Positions 1-8,692 of a stretch of 64,000 nt of DNA are shown piece by piece (the stretch's first letter is position 1; the number at the start of each line of letters is the position of its first letter). Below the pieces are notes generated by a model. That model saw only the letters and a program-made list of their open reading frames with translations. It did no database searches and was not told the origin of the DNA. The translations under genes and the position numbers were made by a program. The stretch is from Rhizobiales bacterium 62-17 (GTDB taxonomy: Bacteria > Pseudomonadota > Alphaproteobacteria > Rhizobiales > Beijerinckiaceae). Location of the stretch: positions 656,853-720,852 of the forward strand of contig MKVW01000009.1 in the NCBI GenBank assembly GCA_001898965.1. The letters are read 5' to 3'.

Positions 1-623
1 TAAATCACCTCGCGGCCCGTCACCGGATGGCGGATGATCACCGGATGGACGGTGACCGGCGTACCGGGACCGAAGACGCGGGTGCCATCGTGGGTGGCGG
101 TGAGGCCCTTCAGAAAGACCTTCATCCGCGGCGACAGCGCTTCATAAGCCGCATACATGCTGGCGAACATGGTATCGCCACCGCCATCCGGCGGCACCGT
201 GTGATTGTAGAGCATGCTGCCCAGAGGCGGCACCGCGGCGCAGGATTGATCGGAGTGAAAATTCTCGCCGGAAATCTGTTTCGACGTTTCGTCGTAGTGG
301 AACTTGCGCACCAGATCGTTGTCGGTGCTCTTGCTGATCGTCGAAGCGCCGACATGCTTGCCGAGCGGCCCGAAATAACCGGCCAGGCGGATTTGATCCT
401 CGAAGCTGATGCGCTGATCGCGGAAGAAGATCACCTGATAGCGGGCGAAGGCATCGTGCAGTTCTTCGACCTGCTTGTTGCTGAGCGGCTTGGTGAGATC
501 GATGTCGCCGATCTCGGCGCCGATATGCGGGCTCGAAGGCGTGGCGGTGATCGTTTCATAGCTGGCGCTGACGCCATGGGAAGCGATCTTGGCGATCTGA
601 GGAAGATGGGCGGTTCCACTCAT
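1..623 (-). CDS. TauD/TfdA-family Fe(II)/2-oxoglutarate dioxygenase, 3' part outside window
   Basis: The reading frame begins at ATG 623, behind an AGGAG ribosome site, and runs off the left edge after 207 codons. Near the start comes the family pattern IGAEIGDIDLTKPLS, and the first two iron ligands are visible as H123 and D125 in NFHSDQSCAAVPP. The distal histidine and the 2-oxoglutarate-binding arginine lie beyond the window. Members of this family hydroxylate taurine, 2,4-D, alkyl sulfates and similar organic acids; the substrate here cannot be named. The gene lies 39 bases downstream of the double-MarR gene on the same strand, so the two are probably co-transcribed. Confidence 0.88.
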   Translation of the reverse strand, partial: MSGTAHLPQIAKIASHGVSASYETITATPSSPHIGAEIGDIDLTKPLSNKQVEELHDAFARYQVIFFRDQRISFEDQIRLAGYFGPLGKHVGASTISKSTDNDLVRKFHYDETSKQISGENFHSDQSCAAVPPLGSMLYNHTVPPDGGGDTMFASMYAAYEALSPRMKVFLKGLTATHDGTRVFGPGTPVTVHPVIIRHPVTGREVI

Positions 624-662
624 ATGCGTTTCTCCTGATGTTCGTTCTGTTTCATCGCCGCA

Positions 663-1724
663 TCATGCGGATTTGCTGTGTTGATAAATGCTTTGCATCA
701 AGCGGATCAGCTGGGTCTGCTCATTGCGCGTGAGAACGCTGAGCACGCGGGTGTTGGCGCGCCGCACGCGGATCGCGAGATCCTTTTGGAAGGTCCTGCC
801 TGCTGGCGTGAGCGTCAGCCGCCGCTGCGCTTGGTCTTCCGGCGACAAGAAACCCATGGCCAGCAATTTGGCGACGATGGCGAAGGCCGAACCGCGATTG
901 ACATCGAGCAGTTTCGGCAGGTCCTTGGTCGCGACCGTTTCGAACGCGCCAATCAGATTGAGCGCGCCGGATTCGATCGGCGTGATGTTGAGCGTGCCGC
1001 ATTCGAGCGTGAACAGATCGACGGAAATCTGTCGCGCGCGTCGCAGCAGTGCCACGGGGTCGAGCTTGCCATCGAGCAGGTCCATGACGGCGGGGTTCTG
1101 CCGGATCGTGCCATTGGCGGAATGGGCCAGCACGAGTTTGGTGAAGATGCGGGTGAAGAGCGGCTTTTCGCGCTCGCTAAGCCCGGCCAGGAACGAGCGT
1201 TCCACCGTGGCGATGACGCGGCGCACGCGCGTCAGCACGGCGCGGCCATCCTTGGTCAATGTATAGATGCGTCGCCGCCGGTCGGCCGAGGGCGCGGTGA
1301 TGGCGGTGAGGCCCGTGCGTTGCAGCAGGCCGATCTCCTTGGCGAAACTGACCGTATCGAGCGCCGCCAGCTCACGCAGCTTGTCGCTGTCGCAAGGGCC
1401 GGTGGCGAGGATGCGCACCAGCAGACTGCCCACCGGGCTGATGCCGAGATTGCCAGCCAGGGCCTCATAGGTGTCGAAGGCGATGCGCCGCAAATGGCGC
1501 GTCAGCGGGCCGAGGCTTGCTACCGATTGTTCGACCATGAATGGCGGCACGGTGGCCGGCCGTGTCTCCGCTTTGGTCGGCAGCAGCGGATCTGCCTCCG
1601 CCGCAGCGCTTTTCTGGCGAATGAGGCCGGCCTTCGCGCCGCTGTCGAGGGAGGATGTGCTGGGTGTTGGCAGGCGTGGACGCGTGGCGGCGGCGCGAAG
1701 AGGGCGTCGAACATATCCGGTCAT
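663..1724 (-). CDS. Double-MarR transcriptional regulator (two winged-helix domains in one chain)
   Basis: The product is 353 residues from ATG 1724, which has a GAGG site about 10 bases upstream; an ATG at 1772 is possible but has no such site. After a low-complexity N-terminus there are two MarR-like units, the first containing SPVGSLLVRILATGPCDSDKL and ending in a basic wing (SADRRRRIYTLT), the second with PIESGALNLIGAF and QAQRRLTLTPAG. MarR proteins normally dimerise to make two DNA-reading heads; a tandem protein supplies both heads from one chain. It is transcribed toward the dioxygenase gene and diverges from a TctC gene, and three similar 18-base motifs lie between them. Confidence 0.8.
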   Translation of the reverse strand: MTGYVRRPLRAAATRPRLPTPSTSSLDSGAKAGLIRQKSAAAEADPLLPTKAETRPATVPPFMVEQSVASLGPLTRHLRRIAFDTYEALAGNLGISPVGSLLVRILATGPCDSDKLRELAALDTVSFAKEIGLLQRTGLTAITAPSADRRRRIYTLTKDGRAVLTRVRRVIATVERSFLAGLSEREKPLFTRIFTKLVLAHSANGTIRQNPAVMDLLDGKLDPVALLRRARQISVDLFTLECGTLNITPIESGALNLIGAFETVATKDLPKLLDVNRGSAFAIVAKLLAMGFLSPEDQAQRRLTLTPAGRTFQKDLAIRVRRANTRVLSVLTRNEQTQLIRLMQSIYQHSKSA

Positions 1725-1778
1725 GACGGAGATACCTCTTCTCGAATAGATAGGCCGCGAGCCGGCTGCCAACTGAAA

Positions 1779-1796
1779 TGTTGGATAGCTAATCTA
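1779..1796 (+). promoter_or_regulatory. Operator-like motif, copy A
   Basis: The sequence ATGTTGGATAGCTAATCT lies about 55 bases upstream of the double-MarR start. It matches the reverse complement of copy C at 14 of 18 positions. Its role as a regulator binding site is inferred from its position and repetition. Confidence 0.5.
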
Positions 1797-1875
1797 AATC
1801 TATAATGGATCTAGGCGGCGATGCAAGCCTGAATTCGATCACATATGCCCTTAAGACGGGCATCAATTGCGAAAA

Positions 1876-1893
1876 TAATTAGCTTTCCAACAT
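1876..1893 (-). promoter_or_regulatory. Operator-like motif, copy B
   Basis: Read on the minus strand it is ATGTTGGAAAGCTAATTA, very close to copy A (ATGTTGGATAGCTAATCT). It is centred about 33 bases, roughly three helical turns, from copy C. Confidence 0.5.
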
Positions 1894-1908
1894 CAGTGCT
1901 TCCGGCAT

Positions 1909-1926
1909 ATGTTAGTTATACAACAT
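1909..1926 (-). promoter_or_regulatory. Operator-like motif, copy C (imperfect palindrome)
   Basis: On the plus strand it reads ATGTTAGTTATACAACAT, an inverted repeat of ATGTT with an 8-base spacer. It sits about 85 bases upstream of the TctC start at 2011, where it could overlap that gene's promoter region. Confidence 0.5.
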
Positions 1927-2010
1927 CTAAAGAGGCTGGCGAGCCCAATTTGCCAAGGCCAAGAACATTAAGGTCGGAACACCTGGGCCAAGAACGAAGG
2001 GGATATGGAG

Positions 2011-2997
2011 ATGAGAAACCGCTGGACCGTGGCGTGCCGGGCGCTGGTACGGGGATTTTTGTTGGCGTCGGCTGCGTCCATGGCCGCACCTGTCGTTTTG
2101 GCCCAGGAAAGTCAGATGCGTTTCATCGTGCCGTTCCCGGCCGGCGGCACGCTCGACGTCCTGGCCCGCGCGGTCGCCAATGATCTGGGCCCGGTGCTGG
2201 GCGAAAGCATTGTCGTCGAAAACCGGCCGGGCGCCTCGGGTGCCATCGGCGCCGATTTCGTGGCCAAGGCCGCCAAGGACGGTCGCAATCTGTTGATCGC
2301 TTCCAACACGCTGGTGACGCTGCCGGCGATGCGCAAGGACATGCCCTTCGACGTGTTCAAGGATCTGGCGCCGGTCATCAAACTGGGCGAAACGCCCACG
2401 GTCCTGACGGTTCATCCCTCCTTCGGCGCGACCGACTACGCCTCTTTCGCCGCCAAGGTGAAAACCTTGAAGGAGGGCGCCAGCTATAATTCGCCGGGCA
2501 TCGCCTCGCCGCCGCATCTGGCGGGCGAATTGCTGGCGCGTGCCACCGGCCTCAATCTGGTGCACGTGCCCTATCGGGGTACCCAGCCGGCGGTCACCGA
2601 TCTCGTCTCCGGGCAGATCCTGGTGATGATGGCGCCCTTGAATGCGGTGTTGCCGTTCTTCGAAAACAAGCAACTGGTTCCGATCGCGCTCACCGATGCG
2701 TCGCGGACCAAATTCCTGCCGGCGACCCCGACGCTGGCGGAAGTCGGCGTCAAGACCATGCCGCCGGTGACGTCCTGGTTCGCGGTTTTGACCACCGGCG
2801 GCACGCCGCCGGAGCGGGTGCGGCGCCTGAACACGGAAATTGCCAAGATCCTGCGTGAGCCGAAAGTCGAGGCGAGCCTGGCGGCACAGACCTTCGAGAT
2901 TAAGACCAGCTCGCCGGAAGATTTGGCCAAGCTGATGCGCGAGGAGGCCGCCATCAACGCCAAAATCGTCGCCGAAGCCCACATTTCGGCGCAATAA
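2011..2997 (+). CDS. Bug/TctC-family periplasmic solute-binding protein
   Basis: This is a secreted binding protein of the tripartite tricarboxylate transporter type, which captures carboxylates in the periplasm. ATG 2011 is preferred over ATG 2005 because the AAGGGG site is 8 bases before it. A signal peptide ends near VVLAQE; the mature part has the family patterns FIVPFPAGGTLDVLAR, VVENRPGASGAIG and VPYRGTQPAVTDLVSGQI. No TctA or TctB membrane gene is nearby, as is common for expanded Bug families. Placement opposite the double-MarR gene suggests control by it and a substrate related to that of the dioxygenase (inference). Confidence 0.9.
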   Translation: MRNRWTVACRALVRGFLLASAASMAAPVVLAQESQMRFIVPFPAGGTLDVLARAVANDLGPVLGESIVVENRPGASGAIGADFVAKAAKDGRNLLIASNTLVTLPAMRKDMPFDVFKDLAPVIKLGETPTVLTVHPSFGATDYASFAAKVKTLKEGASYNSPGIASPPHLAGELLARATGLNLVHVPYRGTQPAVTDLVSGQILVMMAPLNAVLPFFENKQLVPIALTDASRTKFLPATPTLAEVGVKTMPPVTSWFAVLTTGGTPPERVRRLNTEIAKILREPKVEASLAAQTFEIKTSSPEDLAKLMREEAAINAKIVAEAHISAQ

Positions 2998-3016
2998 TTC
3001 GCGTTTGACGAAGCCA

Positions 3017-3050
3017 AAAGCCGCCTCCGGTCTCACCGGGGGCGGCTTTT
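3017..3050 (+). terminator. Rho-independent terminator after the TctC gene
   Basis: A GC-rich hairpin (AAAAGCCGCCTCCGG, loop TCTC, then ACCGGGGGCGGCTTTT) ends in a short T run, 20 bases after the TctC stop codon. Confidence 0.85.
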
Positions 3051-3311
3051 GCGTGTTTGATCGGGTCTGCTTGATCGGGCTTGATGATCAACAAGACGCT
3101 CTGCTGCCCATATTCATATCATTAATGAAGTTGATGGGTTTTGCTGACAAAAATACCGCACCGGCCAAATGTCATTTATGCTGCACACGTGGGCTGTGGA
3201 CGTCGGGGGATGTTAACGTTCGCTTAACCAGCGACCATAAAAGTCGGGAGTTTAAGTCTATTGCAACAACGGCACGCCAAATTACCCTAAGGAAATCAAG
3301 GCGCCTATCGC

Positions 3312-5954
3312 ATGCAGCTGCATATCGCTCATCTACCGAAATTGATCTTGCAGCGTCGGACATCCGCGATTCTGGGGATGATCATCATTGCGCTGCTGTG
3401 GGTGGCCGTTGCCGCGATCTATCGCGAGGATACCAAGCAGGACTTGCTCGACTACGAACGGCGCAACCAGAACTACGCCATGCTGTTCGAAGAGAATGTG
3501 CTGCGGTCCATCGGCGAGATCGATAAATCCCTGCTCTATCTGCGGCGCAGCGTCGAAGCGGCGAAAGACTATAAAGACTATCAGACCATCGTGATGACCA
3601 CCGATGTTCTCAGCGAGATCATCGTTCAGATGGCCATCATCGATGCCGATGGCATCAGCCGCGGCTCGAATGCGACGGCTCAGCCAAGCGGCGTGATCAG
3701 CGTCAAGGATCGCGAACATTTCCGCGCCCATCTCGACAGCAACGAAGACAAGCTGTTCATCAGTAAACCGGTGATCGGCCGGGCCAGCGGCAAATGGTCG
3801 GTTCAATTCACCCGCCGCTTCTCCAACAAGGACGGATCCTTCGCCGGCGTCGTGGTGGCCTCCATGTCGCCGGAACACTTCGCCAGTTTCTACGACAAGA
3901 TCGATCTCGGATCGGCCACCGCGGTGGCCTTGATCGGCAGCGATGGCGTCGTGCGTTCGAGCGGCGGCGCCGCCGATCGTCTGTCGCTGGGGCAGAGCCT
4001 GAAGGGCACCAAACTCTACAGCGCCATTGAGGCGGGCAAGGACACGACGTTCGAAGACGAAGGCGCCTCGCCGGACGACGCGCAGTTCATCACCGTTCAC
4101 CCCGTTCGCGGTTATCCGCTCTGGGTTGCGGTCGCCACCAAGACCAGCGCGATCTACGAATCGTCCTGGTCCAATCTCAAGCAGAACGTCTGGATCGTCT
4201 CCTGCCTGACGCTCCTCACCCTGATCGCGCTCGAACAGATCCTGCGCGCGGAAGAGCGGGCGCAGCAGAAGGCCGAACAGTTGCAGCTCACCCTGGAACA
4301 TATCAGCCAGGGCATCATGCTCGTCACCAAGGATCTCCAGGTGCCGATCATCAACCGGCGCTGCGGTGAACTGCTGCAACTGCCGAAGGATATGGTGGAG
4401 AAACCGCCTCCCTTCCTCGAACTGGCGCGGTTCGGGGCCAACAACGGCAATTTCAGCCTGGCGCTCGATGGCACGGACAACAAGGCCGACGCGCCGACGA
4501 CAGAGCCGAACATCCAGGACTACAAGCGTCCGGACGGCACCTATATTGAAGTCCGCAAGACCCGGCTGCCCGACGGCGGCGTGGTCCAGACCTTCACCGA
4601 CATTACCGTGCGCCGGGAGGCCGAGGCCCATATTGCCCGCCTCGCCTCGGAAGACCCGCTGACGAAACTGGCGAACCGCCGCGTTTTCGGTTCCAAGATC
4701 GACGAATTGACCCGCCAGCGTCGGATGTCCGGTGTTCCCGAAGAGCGCCAGGCGGATTTCGCCGTCCTGTTCCTCGACATGGACCGCTTCAAGGTCGTCA
4801 ACGACACGCTCGGCCATCGCATCGGCGATCGGCTGCTGATCGAAGTGGCGCAGCGGCTGAAGTCGACCCTGCGTCGCTCCGACCTGCTCTCGCGTCTCGG
4901 CGGCGATGAATTCGCCATCCTGATCAGTTCCTTCGAGAACCAGGAAGAAATCCAGAAGCTGGCGGCGCGGCTCATCGACGTGATGACCCAGCCGTTCCAG
5001 GTCGACCGCCATTTGATCTCGACCAGCGTCAGCATCGGCATCGCCATCGGCCCCCACGACGGGAGGACCGATGACGATCTCTTGGTGGCCGCCGACCTCG
5101 CGCTCTATGCGGTGAAGGTCTCCGGCCGCGGCGCCTATCGGTTCTATGAAAGAAGCATGCATGACGACGTCAACGATCGTCATCAGATCGAGATCGATCT
5201 GCGTCATGCGCTCGAAAACAATGAGCTGGAGCTGTTCTACCAGCCGATCATCGATCTCAAGCGCAATGCGATCGTCGCCTTCGAAGCTTTGGCGCGGTGG
5301 CGCCATCCGACCAAGGGCGTGATCGCCCCGTCCACCTTCATCTCCGTCGCCGAAGATTGCGGCTTGATTCTGCCGCTCGGTGAATGGGCTTTGGCCGAGG
5401 CTTGCCGGGTGGCCAAGACATGGCCGGCGGAACTCAGTGTTTCCGTCAATCTATCGCCGGTGCAGATCGTCAGCCCGCATGTGGCGCAGACCATCAGCCG
5501 CATCCTGCTCGAGACCAATCTTGAGCCGCACCGGCTGACGCTCGAAATCACCGAACGGGTTCTGCTCGACGAGACCGACAAGACCATCTCGACATTGCGC
5601 CGGCTCAAGGAGATCGGCGTCAAACTGGCGCTCGATGATTTTGGCACCGGCTATTCGTCGCTGTCTTATCTGCGCAACTTCCCCTTCGATATCGTCAAGA
5701 TCGATCGCAGTTTCGTCGCCGATCTCGGCCGCGACAGCTCCAGCAATGTCATCGTCCAGGCGGTCGTTCTCCTGGCCGACGGTCTTGGCATCAAGACGGT
5801 CGCCGAAGGCATCGAAACCTCGGCGCAATTGCAACTGCTGCAAGGGCTCGGCTGCGGCGCCGTCCAGGGCTATCTGCCCGGCCGGCCGGTGCCCGTCAGC
5901 GACGTGCCCGCCGTGATCGAGGAATGGAACGACAAGCGCTACATTCCCGCCTGA
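3312..5954 (+). CDS. Membrane-bound GGDEF-EAL protein with periplasmic Cache-like sensor
   Basis: This 880-residue protein should make and/or degrade cyclic di-GMP. A membrane segment lies at about residues 19-37, an extracytoplasmic Cache/PDC-like domain at about 40-285, a second membrane segment at about 291-310, then a PAS-like region, a GGDEF domain and an EAL domain. The cyclase motif is intact (GGDEF 530-534) with an RxxD inhibitory site at 521-524. The phosphodiesterase signatures EAL 658-660, DDFGTG 775-780 and VAEGIET are also intact, so both activities are possible. An AAGG site lies about 9 bases before the ATG. It stands alone: a terminator precedes it and the next gene is convergent. 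Confidence 0.93.
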   Translation: MQLHIAHLPKLILQRRTSAILGMIIIALLWVAVAAIYREDTKQDLLDYERRNQNYAMLFEENVLRSIGEIDKSLLYLRRSVEAAKDYKDYQTIVMTTDVLSEIIVQMAIIDADGISRGSNATAQPSGVISVKDREHFRAHLDSNEDKLFISKPVIGRASGKWSVQFTRRFSNKDGSFAGVVVASMSPEHFASFYDKIDLGSATAVALIGSDGVVRSSGGAADRLSLGQSLKGTKLYSAIEAGKDTTFEDEGASPDDAQFITVHPVRGYPLWVAVATKTSAIYESSWSNLKQNVWIVSCLTLLTLIALEQILRAEERAQQKAEQLQLTLEHISQGIMLVTKDLQVPIINRRCGELLQLPKDMVEKPPPFLELARFGANNGNFSLALDGTDNKADAPTTEPNIQDYKRPDGTYIEVRKTRLPDGGVVQTFTDITVRREAEAHIARLASEDPLTKLANRRVFGSKIDELTRQRRMSGVPEERQADFAVLFLDMDRFKVVNDTLGHRIGDRLLIEVAQRLKSTLRRSDLLSRLGGDEFAILISSFENQEEIQKLAARLIDVMTQPFQVDRHLISTSVSIGIAIGPHDGRTDDDLLVAADLALYAVKVSGRGAYRFYERSMHDDVNDRHQIEIDLRHALENNELELFYQPIIDLKRNAIVAFEALARWRHPTKGVIAPSTFISVAEDCGLILPLGEWALAEACRVAKTWPAELSVSVNLSPVQIVSPHVAQTISRILLETNLEPHRLTLEITERVLLDETDKTISTLRRLKEIGVKLALDDFGTGYSSLSYLRNFPFDIVKIDRSFVADLGRDSSSNVIVQAVVLLADGLGIKTVAEGIETSAQLQLLQGLGCGAVQGYLPGRPVPVSDVPAVIEEWNDKRYIPA

Positions 5955-5963
5955 GTGATTGTC

Positions 5964-6914
5964 TCAAGCCGTTATCTTCGCGCGCCGACGGCGTCGGGCT
6001 TCGTGCCAGAGCAGGAACAGGCCGGAGGCGATGACGATGCCCGAGCCCGCCAGCAGGCCGCTCGTCGGCACTTCGCCCCACACCAGGTAGCCGATCACCA
6101 TCGCCCACACGAGCATGAAGTAGAAGAACGGCGAGACGGCCGTGGCCGGCGCCAGGACCAGCGCCTTGGTCCAGAAATATTGACCGATCAGATTGGTGAT
6201 GCCGCCCAGCGCGAAGAGAGCCAGATCCTGCGGCGGCGCCCATTTGACGCCGAAGAACAACAGGAAGGCGTGAAAGAACGTCACCGTGGTCAATTGCCAG
6301 ATCAGCAGGGTCTGCGGCGATTCCGTTGACGCCATGCCGCGCACGGCGACCGTCACCGTGCCGAGCATGATCGCATTGAGCAAAGCGAAGATGGCGCCGA
6401 GCGTCAGCGTGTCTGCACCTGGATTGGTGACGATCAGCACGCCGGTGAAACCACATAGAAGCACCAACCAGCGCACCAGCCCGGCTTTCTCTTTCAGAAA
6501 GATGATGGCGACCAAAGCCGACCAGAGGGGCGCCGAGAAATTGATGGCGATGGCGCCGGCAAGCGGCATCAGGCCGAAGGCCAGCACCGAAAAGGTCTGC
6601 GACAGCGATTGCGAGAGACCGCGCATGATGTGGTTGCGCGGCTGCTTCGTGCCATAGACGCCGAACCCATGGATCGGCAACAGAATGGCGCTGGCGACCA
6701 GGAGGCCGACCAGCGATCGCGAGAACATCACCTGGCCGATGGGATAATTGGCGATGAGCCATTTGCTTACCGCGTGCGTGCCGGCGAAGGCGACTGTCGC
6801 CAGGATCATGCAGATGATGCCCAGCGGCACATTGCCTTCATTGCGAACCGCTGCGGTCGGCGCCGGCTCGGCTTGGCCCGGTAGGGAAGAGGTTTGCGCG
6901 GCGGTGTCGTTCAT
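5964..6914 (-). CDS. EamA/DMT-superfamily transporter (10-TM permease)
   Basis: A 316-residue hydrophobic protein with two repeated five-helix halves, as in drug/metabolite transporters. The first half contains GTHAVSKWLIANYP and SRSLVG, and the second EamA unit begins near GAIFALLNAIMLG. It ends in a basic tail (ARRRRRAKITA), fitting a cytoplasmic C-terminus. The start is 7 bases after the pxpC-like stop, making it the last gene of a four-gene operon. Its substrate is unknown; by context it could export the product of, or import the substrate for, the upstream enzymes (inference). Confidence 0.88.
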   Translation of the reverse strand: MNDTAAQTSSLPGQAEPAPTAAVRNEGNVPLGIICMILATVAFAGTHAVSKWLIANYPIGQVMFSRSLVGLLVASAILLPIHGFGVYGTKQPRNHIMRGLSQSLSQTFSVLAFGLMPLAGAIAINFSAPLWSALVAIIFLKEKAGLVRWLVLLCGFTGVLIVTNPGADTLTLGAIFALLNAIMLGTVTVAVRGMASTESPQTLLIWQLTTVTFFHAFLLFFGVKWAPPQDLALFALGGITNLIGQYFWTKALVLAPATAVSPFFYFMLVWAMVIGYLVWGEVPTSGLLAGSGIVIASGLFLLWHEARRRRRAKITA

Positions 6915-6921
6915 GGGTCAA

Positions 6922-7965
6922 CTATGCGGAAAGCGAGGCGTCGACGACGCCGCTGATCAGGTTCGCGCCGAACAGCCGGCTGGTCATGTCGCCGGGCGTG
7001 TAAGGCGTGAGACGACGGGGAATAGAATCGATCTCTTCGAGGAACAAGCGGCGCAAGCGACTGGCTTCCTCCAGCGTGACTTCCTCGAAAGCGATACTCG
7101 ATCCCAGGCGCACCCGGCCCAGGGCTGGAATGTCGGCTGAGATTACCGTGGCGATCTTGGGATAGCCGCCCGTAGTCTGCCGGTCGGCCATCAGGATGAT
7201 CGGTTGGCCGTCGCCGGGAACTTGAATGGAACCCGGCGCGATGGCGTCCGAGATAATGTTGAAGCCCTGCGCATGTTCCAGCTTCGGGCCGGACAGGCGC
7301 ATGCCCATGCGGTTTGAATCGGGCCGCACCGTATATTGGGCGGAAAACAATTGGCGCAGACCCGCTTCCGAGAAATAGTCCGACTGCGGCCCGACGATGA
7401 CGCGAAAGCGCGGCGGCAGACTGAGATCGAGATCGCTCAGTTCATATTCGCCGCGCTCGGAGGCGGCCTGTCGGTGCAGCGGCAGTTGATCGCCTGCCAC
7501 CAGGGCGCGGCCGTGCCAGCCGCCCATGCCGCCGCGAATATAGGTCGAGACGCTGCCGAAGACCGGCTGCAACGCGAAGCCGCCTTCCACCGCCACGTAA
7601 ACGACGGCGGAATCCTGCAACACGCCGATGCGCAGGATGTCGCCGCGCCGGGCGGTGAAACTGCGCAGGGTGCCAACGGCCGTGCCGGTGCGCGCGGTTT
7701 CATCGGGAAAGACTTCGACGGAGACATGGGCGCCGACGCAGGCGAAGCGCGCGCTGTCGGCCTCGACGCGAATTTTCGGACCGATATAGGCCACTTCCAG
7801 CGCGCCGACATCGGGCGCATTGCCAACGAGGATATTGGCGGCGCGGAAACTCAAGGGGTCGAGCGCACCGCCGACGGCGACACCGAGATGTTGAAACCCT
7901 GGCCGGCCCAGATCCTGGATGGTGGTCTGAAGGCCAGGCTCCAGTATGGCCAGCGTCGCCGTCAT
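6922..7965 (-). CDS. pxpC: Biotin-dependent carboxyltransferase family / 5-oxoprolinase subunit C-like (PxpC/KipA)
   Basis: The 347-residue product begins at ATG 7965, which overlaps the upstream pxpB-like stop by 4 bases (ATGA), a sign of translational coupling. It carries the family patterns LEPGLQTTIQDLGRPGFQHLG, GGALDPLSFRAAN and SNRMGMRLSGPKL, plus DRQTTGGYPKIATVISAD. In 5-oxoprolinase, PxpB and PxpC join PxpA to open 5-oxoproline with ATP; the related KipI/KipA pair in Bacillus controls a kinase. No pxpA (LamB/YcsF) is in this operon or window, so 5-oxoprolinase activity is uncertain. Confidence 0.85.
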   Translation of the reverse strand: MTATLAILEPGLQTTIQDLGRPGFQHLGVAVGGALDPLSFRAANILVGNAPDVGALEVAYIGPKIRVEADSARFACVGAHVSVEVFPDETARTGTAVGTLRSFTARRGDILRIGVLQDSAVVYVAVEGGFALQPVFGSVSTYIRGGMGGWHGRALVAGDQLPLHRQAASERGEYELSDLDLSLPPRFRVIVGPQSDYFSEAGLRQLFSAQYTVRPDSNRMGMRLSGPKLEHAQGFNIISDAIAPGSIQVPGDGQPIILMADRQTTGGYPKIATVISADIPALGRVRLGSSIAFEEVTLEEASRLRRLFLEEIDSIPRRLTPYTPGDMTSRLFGANLISGVVDASLSA

Positions 7966-8669
7966 GACAAAATGGGAATGGGCGTGCTGCCGTTGGCGCG
8001 CAATTGCTCGAATTCGCGCAGCGAGACCGGTTGCAATTGCACTTTGTCGCCGGCGGAGAGCACCGCATCGGCATGTCCGTTTTGCGCCCACAGCGCGGCG
8101 GGGGACTGGCCGATGAGATGCCAGCCACAGGGCGTCTCCATCGGATAGATGCAGGTCATCTTGCCGCCGATGCCGACGGAACCGGCCGCCACCTTGAGGC
8201 GCGGGCTCTCGCGGCGCGGCAGGGCCAAGGTGTCGGGCAGGTCGCCGAGATAGGCGAGGCCGGGCAGAAAGCCGAGCATATAGACGTGATATTTGATGCT
8301 GCTGTGCAGTTCCACGACTTCGGCCGGCGGCATGCTGCAGGCTTCCGCCACATAGATCAGGTCAGGCGCCAGTTCGGGATCGTAGCACACCGGCACTTGC
8401 CACAACCGGCCGGAACTTTCGACGACCGGCAGGCTTGCCATCGTATCGTCGATCAAGGCTTGCAGCGTGCCGGTCGAAGCAACCAGCGGTTCGTAATAGA
8501 TGATGAGCGAGCGGATCGTCGGCACGATTTCGGAAATGCCGAGGATCTTCTGTTCGCTCAAACTTTGGCCGAGAGCGACGACCCGTTCACTGATGCGTTG
8601 TTCGATGCGGTTGCCGAAGTCGACAACCAGTGCGGTATCTCCAGCCGACATTACCCTATAGTCGGCCAT
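7962..8669 (-). CDS. pxpB: 5-oxoprolinase subunit B-like protein (PxpB/KipI, allophanate hydrolase subunit 1 family)
   Basis: The open frame extends far upstream, but ATG 8669 (MADYRVMSAGDTALVV) gives the normal 235-residue length and follows an AGGT site. Family signatures are YHVYMLGFLPGLAYLGDLP, LALPRRESPRLKVAAGSVGIGG and TPCGWHLIGQSP. It pairs with the pxpC-like gene through a 4-base overlap and starts 23 bases after the PvcA-like gene. The expected third subunit PxpA is absent here, so the pair may act on another amide or lactam (inference). Confidence 0.87.
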   Translation of the reverse strand: MADYRVMSAGDTALVVDFGNRIEQRISERVVALGQSLSEQKILGISEIVPTIRSLIIYYEPLVASTGTLQALIDDTMASLPVVESSGRLWQVPVCYDPELAPDLIYVAEACSMPPAEVVELHSSIKYHVYMLGFLPGLAYLGDLPDTLALPRRESPRLKVAAGSVGIGGKMTCIYPMETPCGWHLIGQSPAALWAQNGHADAVLSAGDKVQLQPVSLREFEQLRANGSTPIPILS

Positions 8670-8692
8670 AACCTGCCCTTTCACCTGTGGCC

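Noticed and set aside
3333..5306. A 657-codon open frame antisense to the GGDEF-EAL gene
   Set aside because: It mirrors an intact two-domain signalling protein and shows typical shadow composition.
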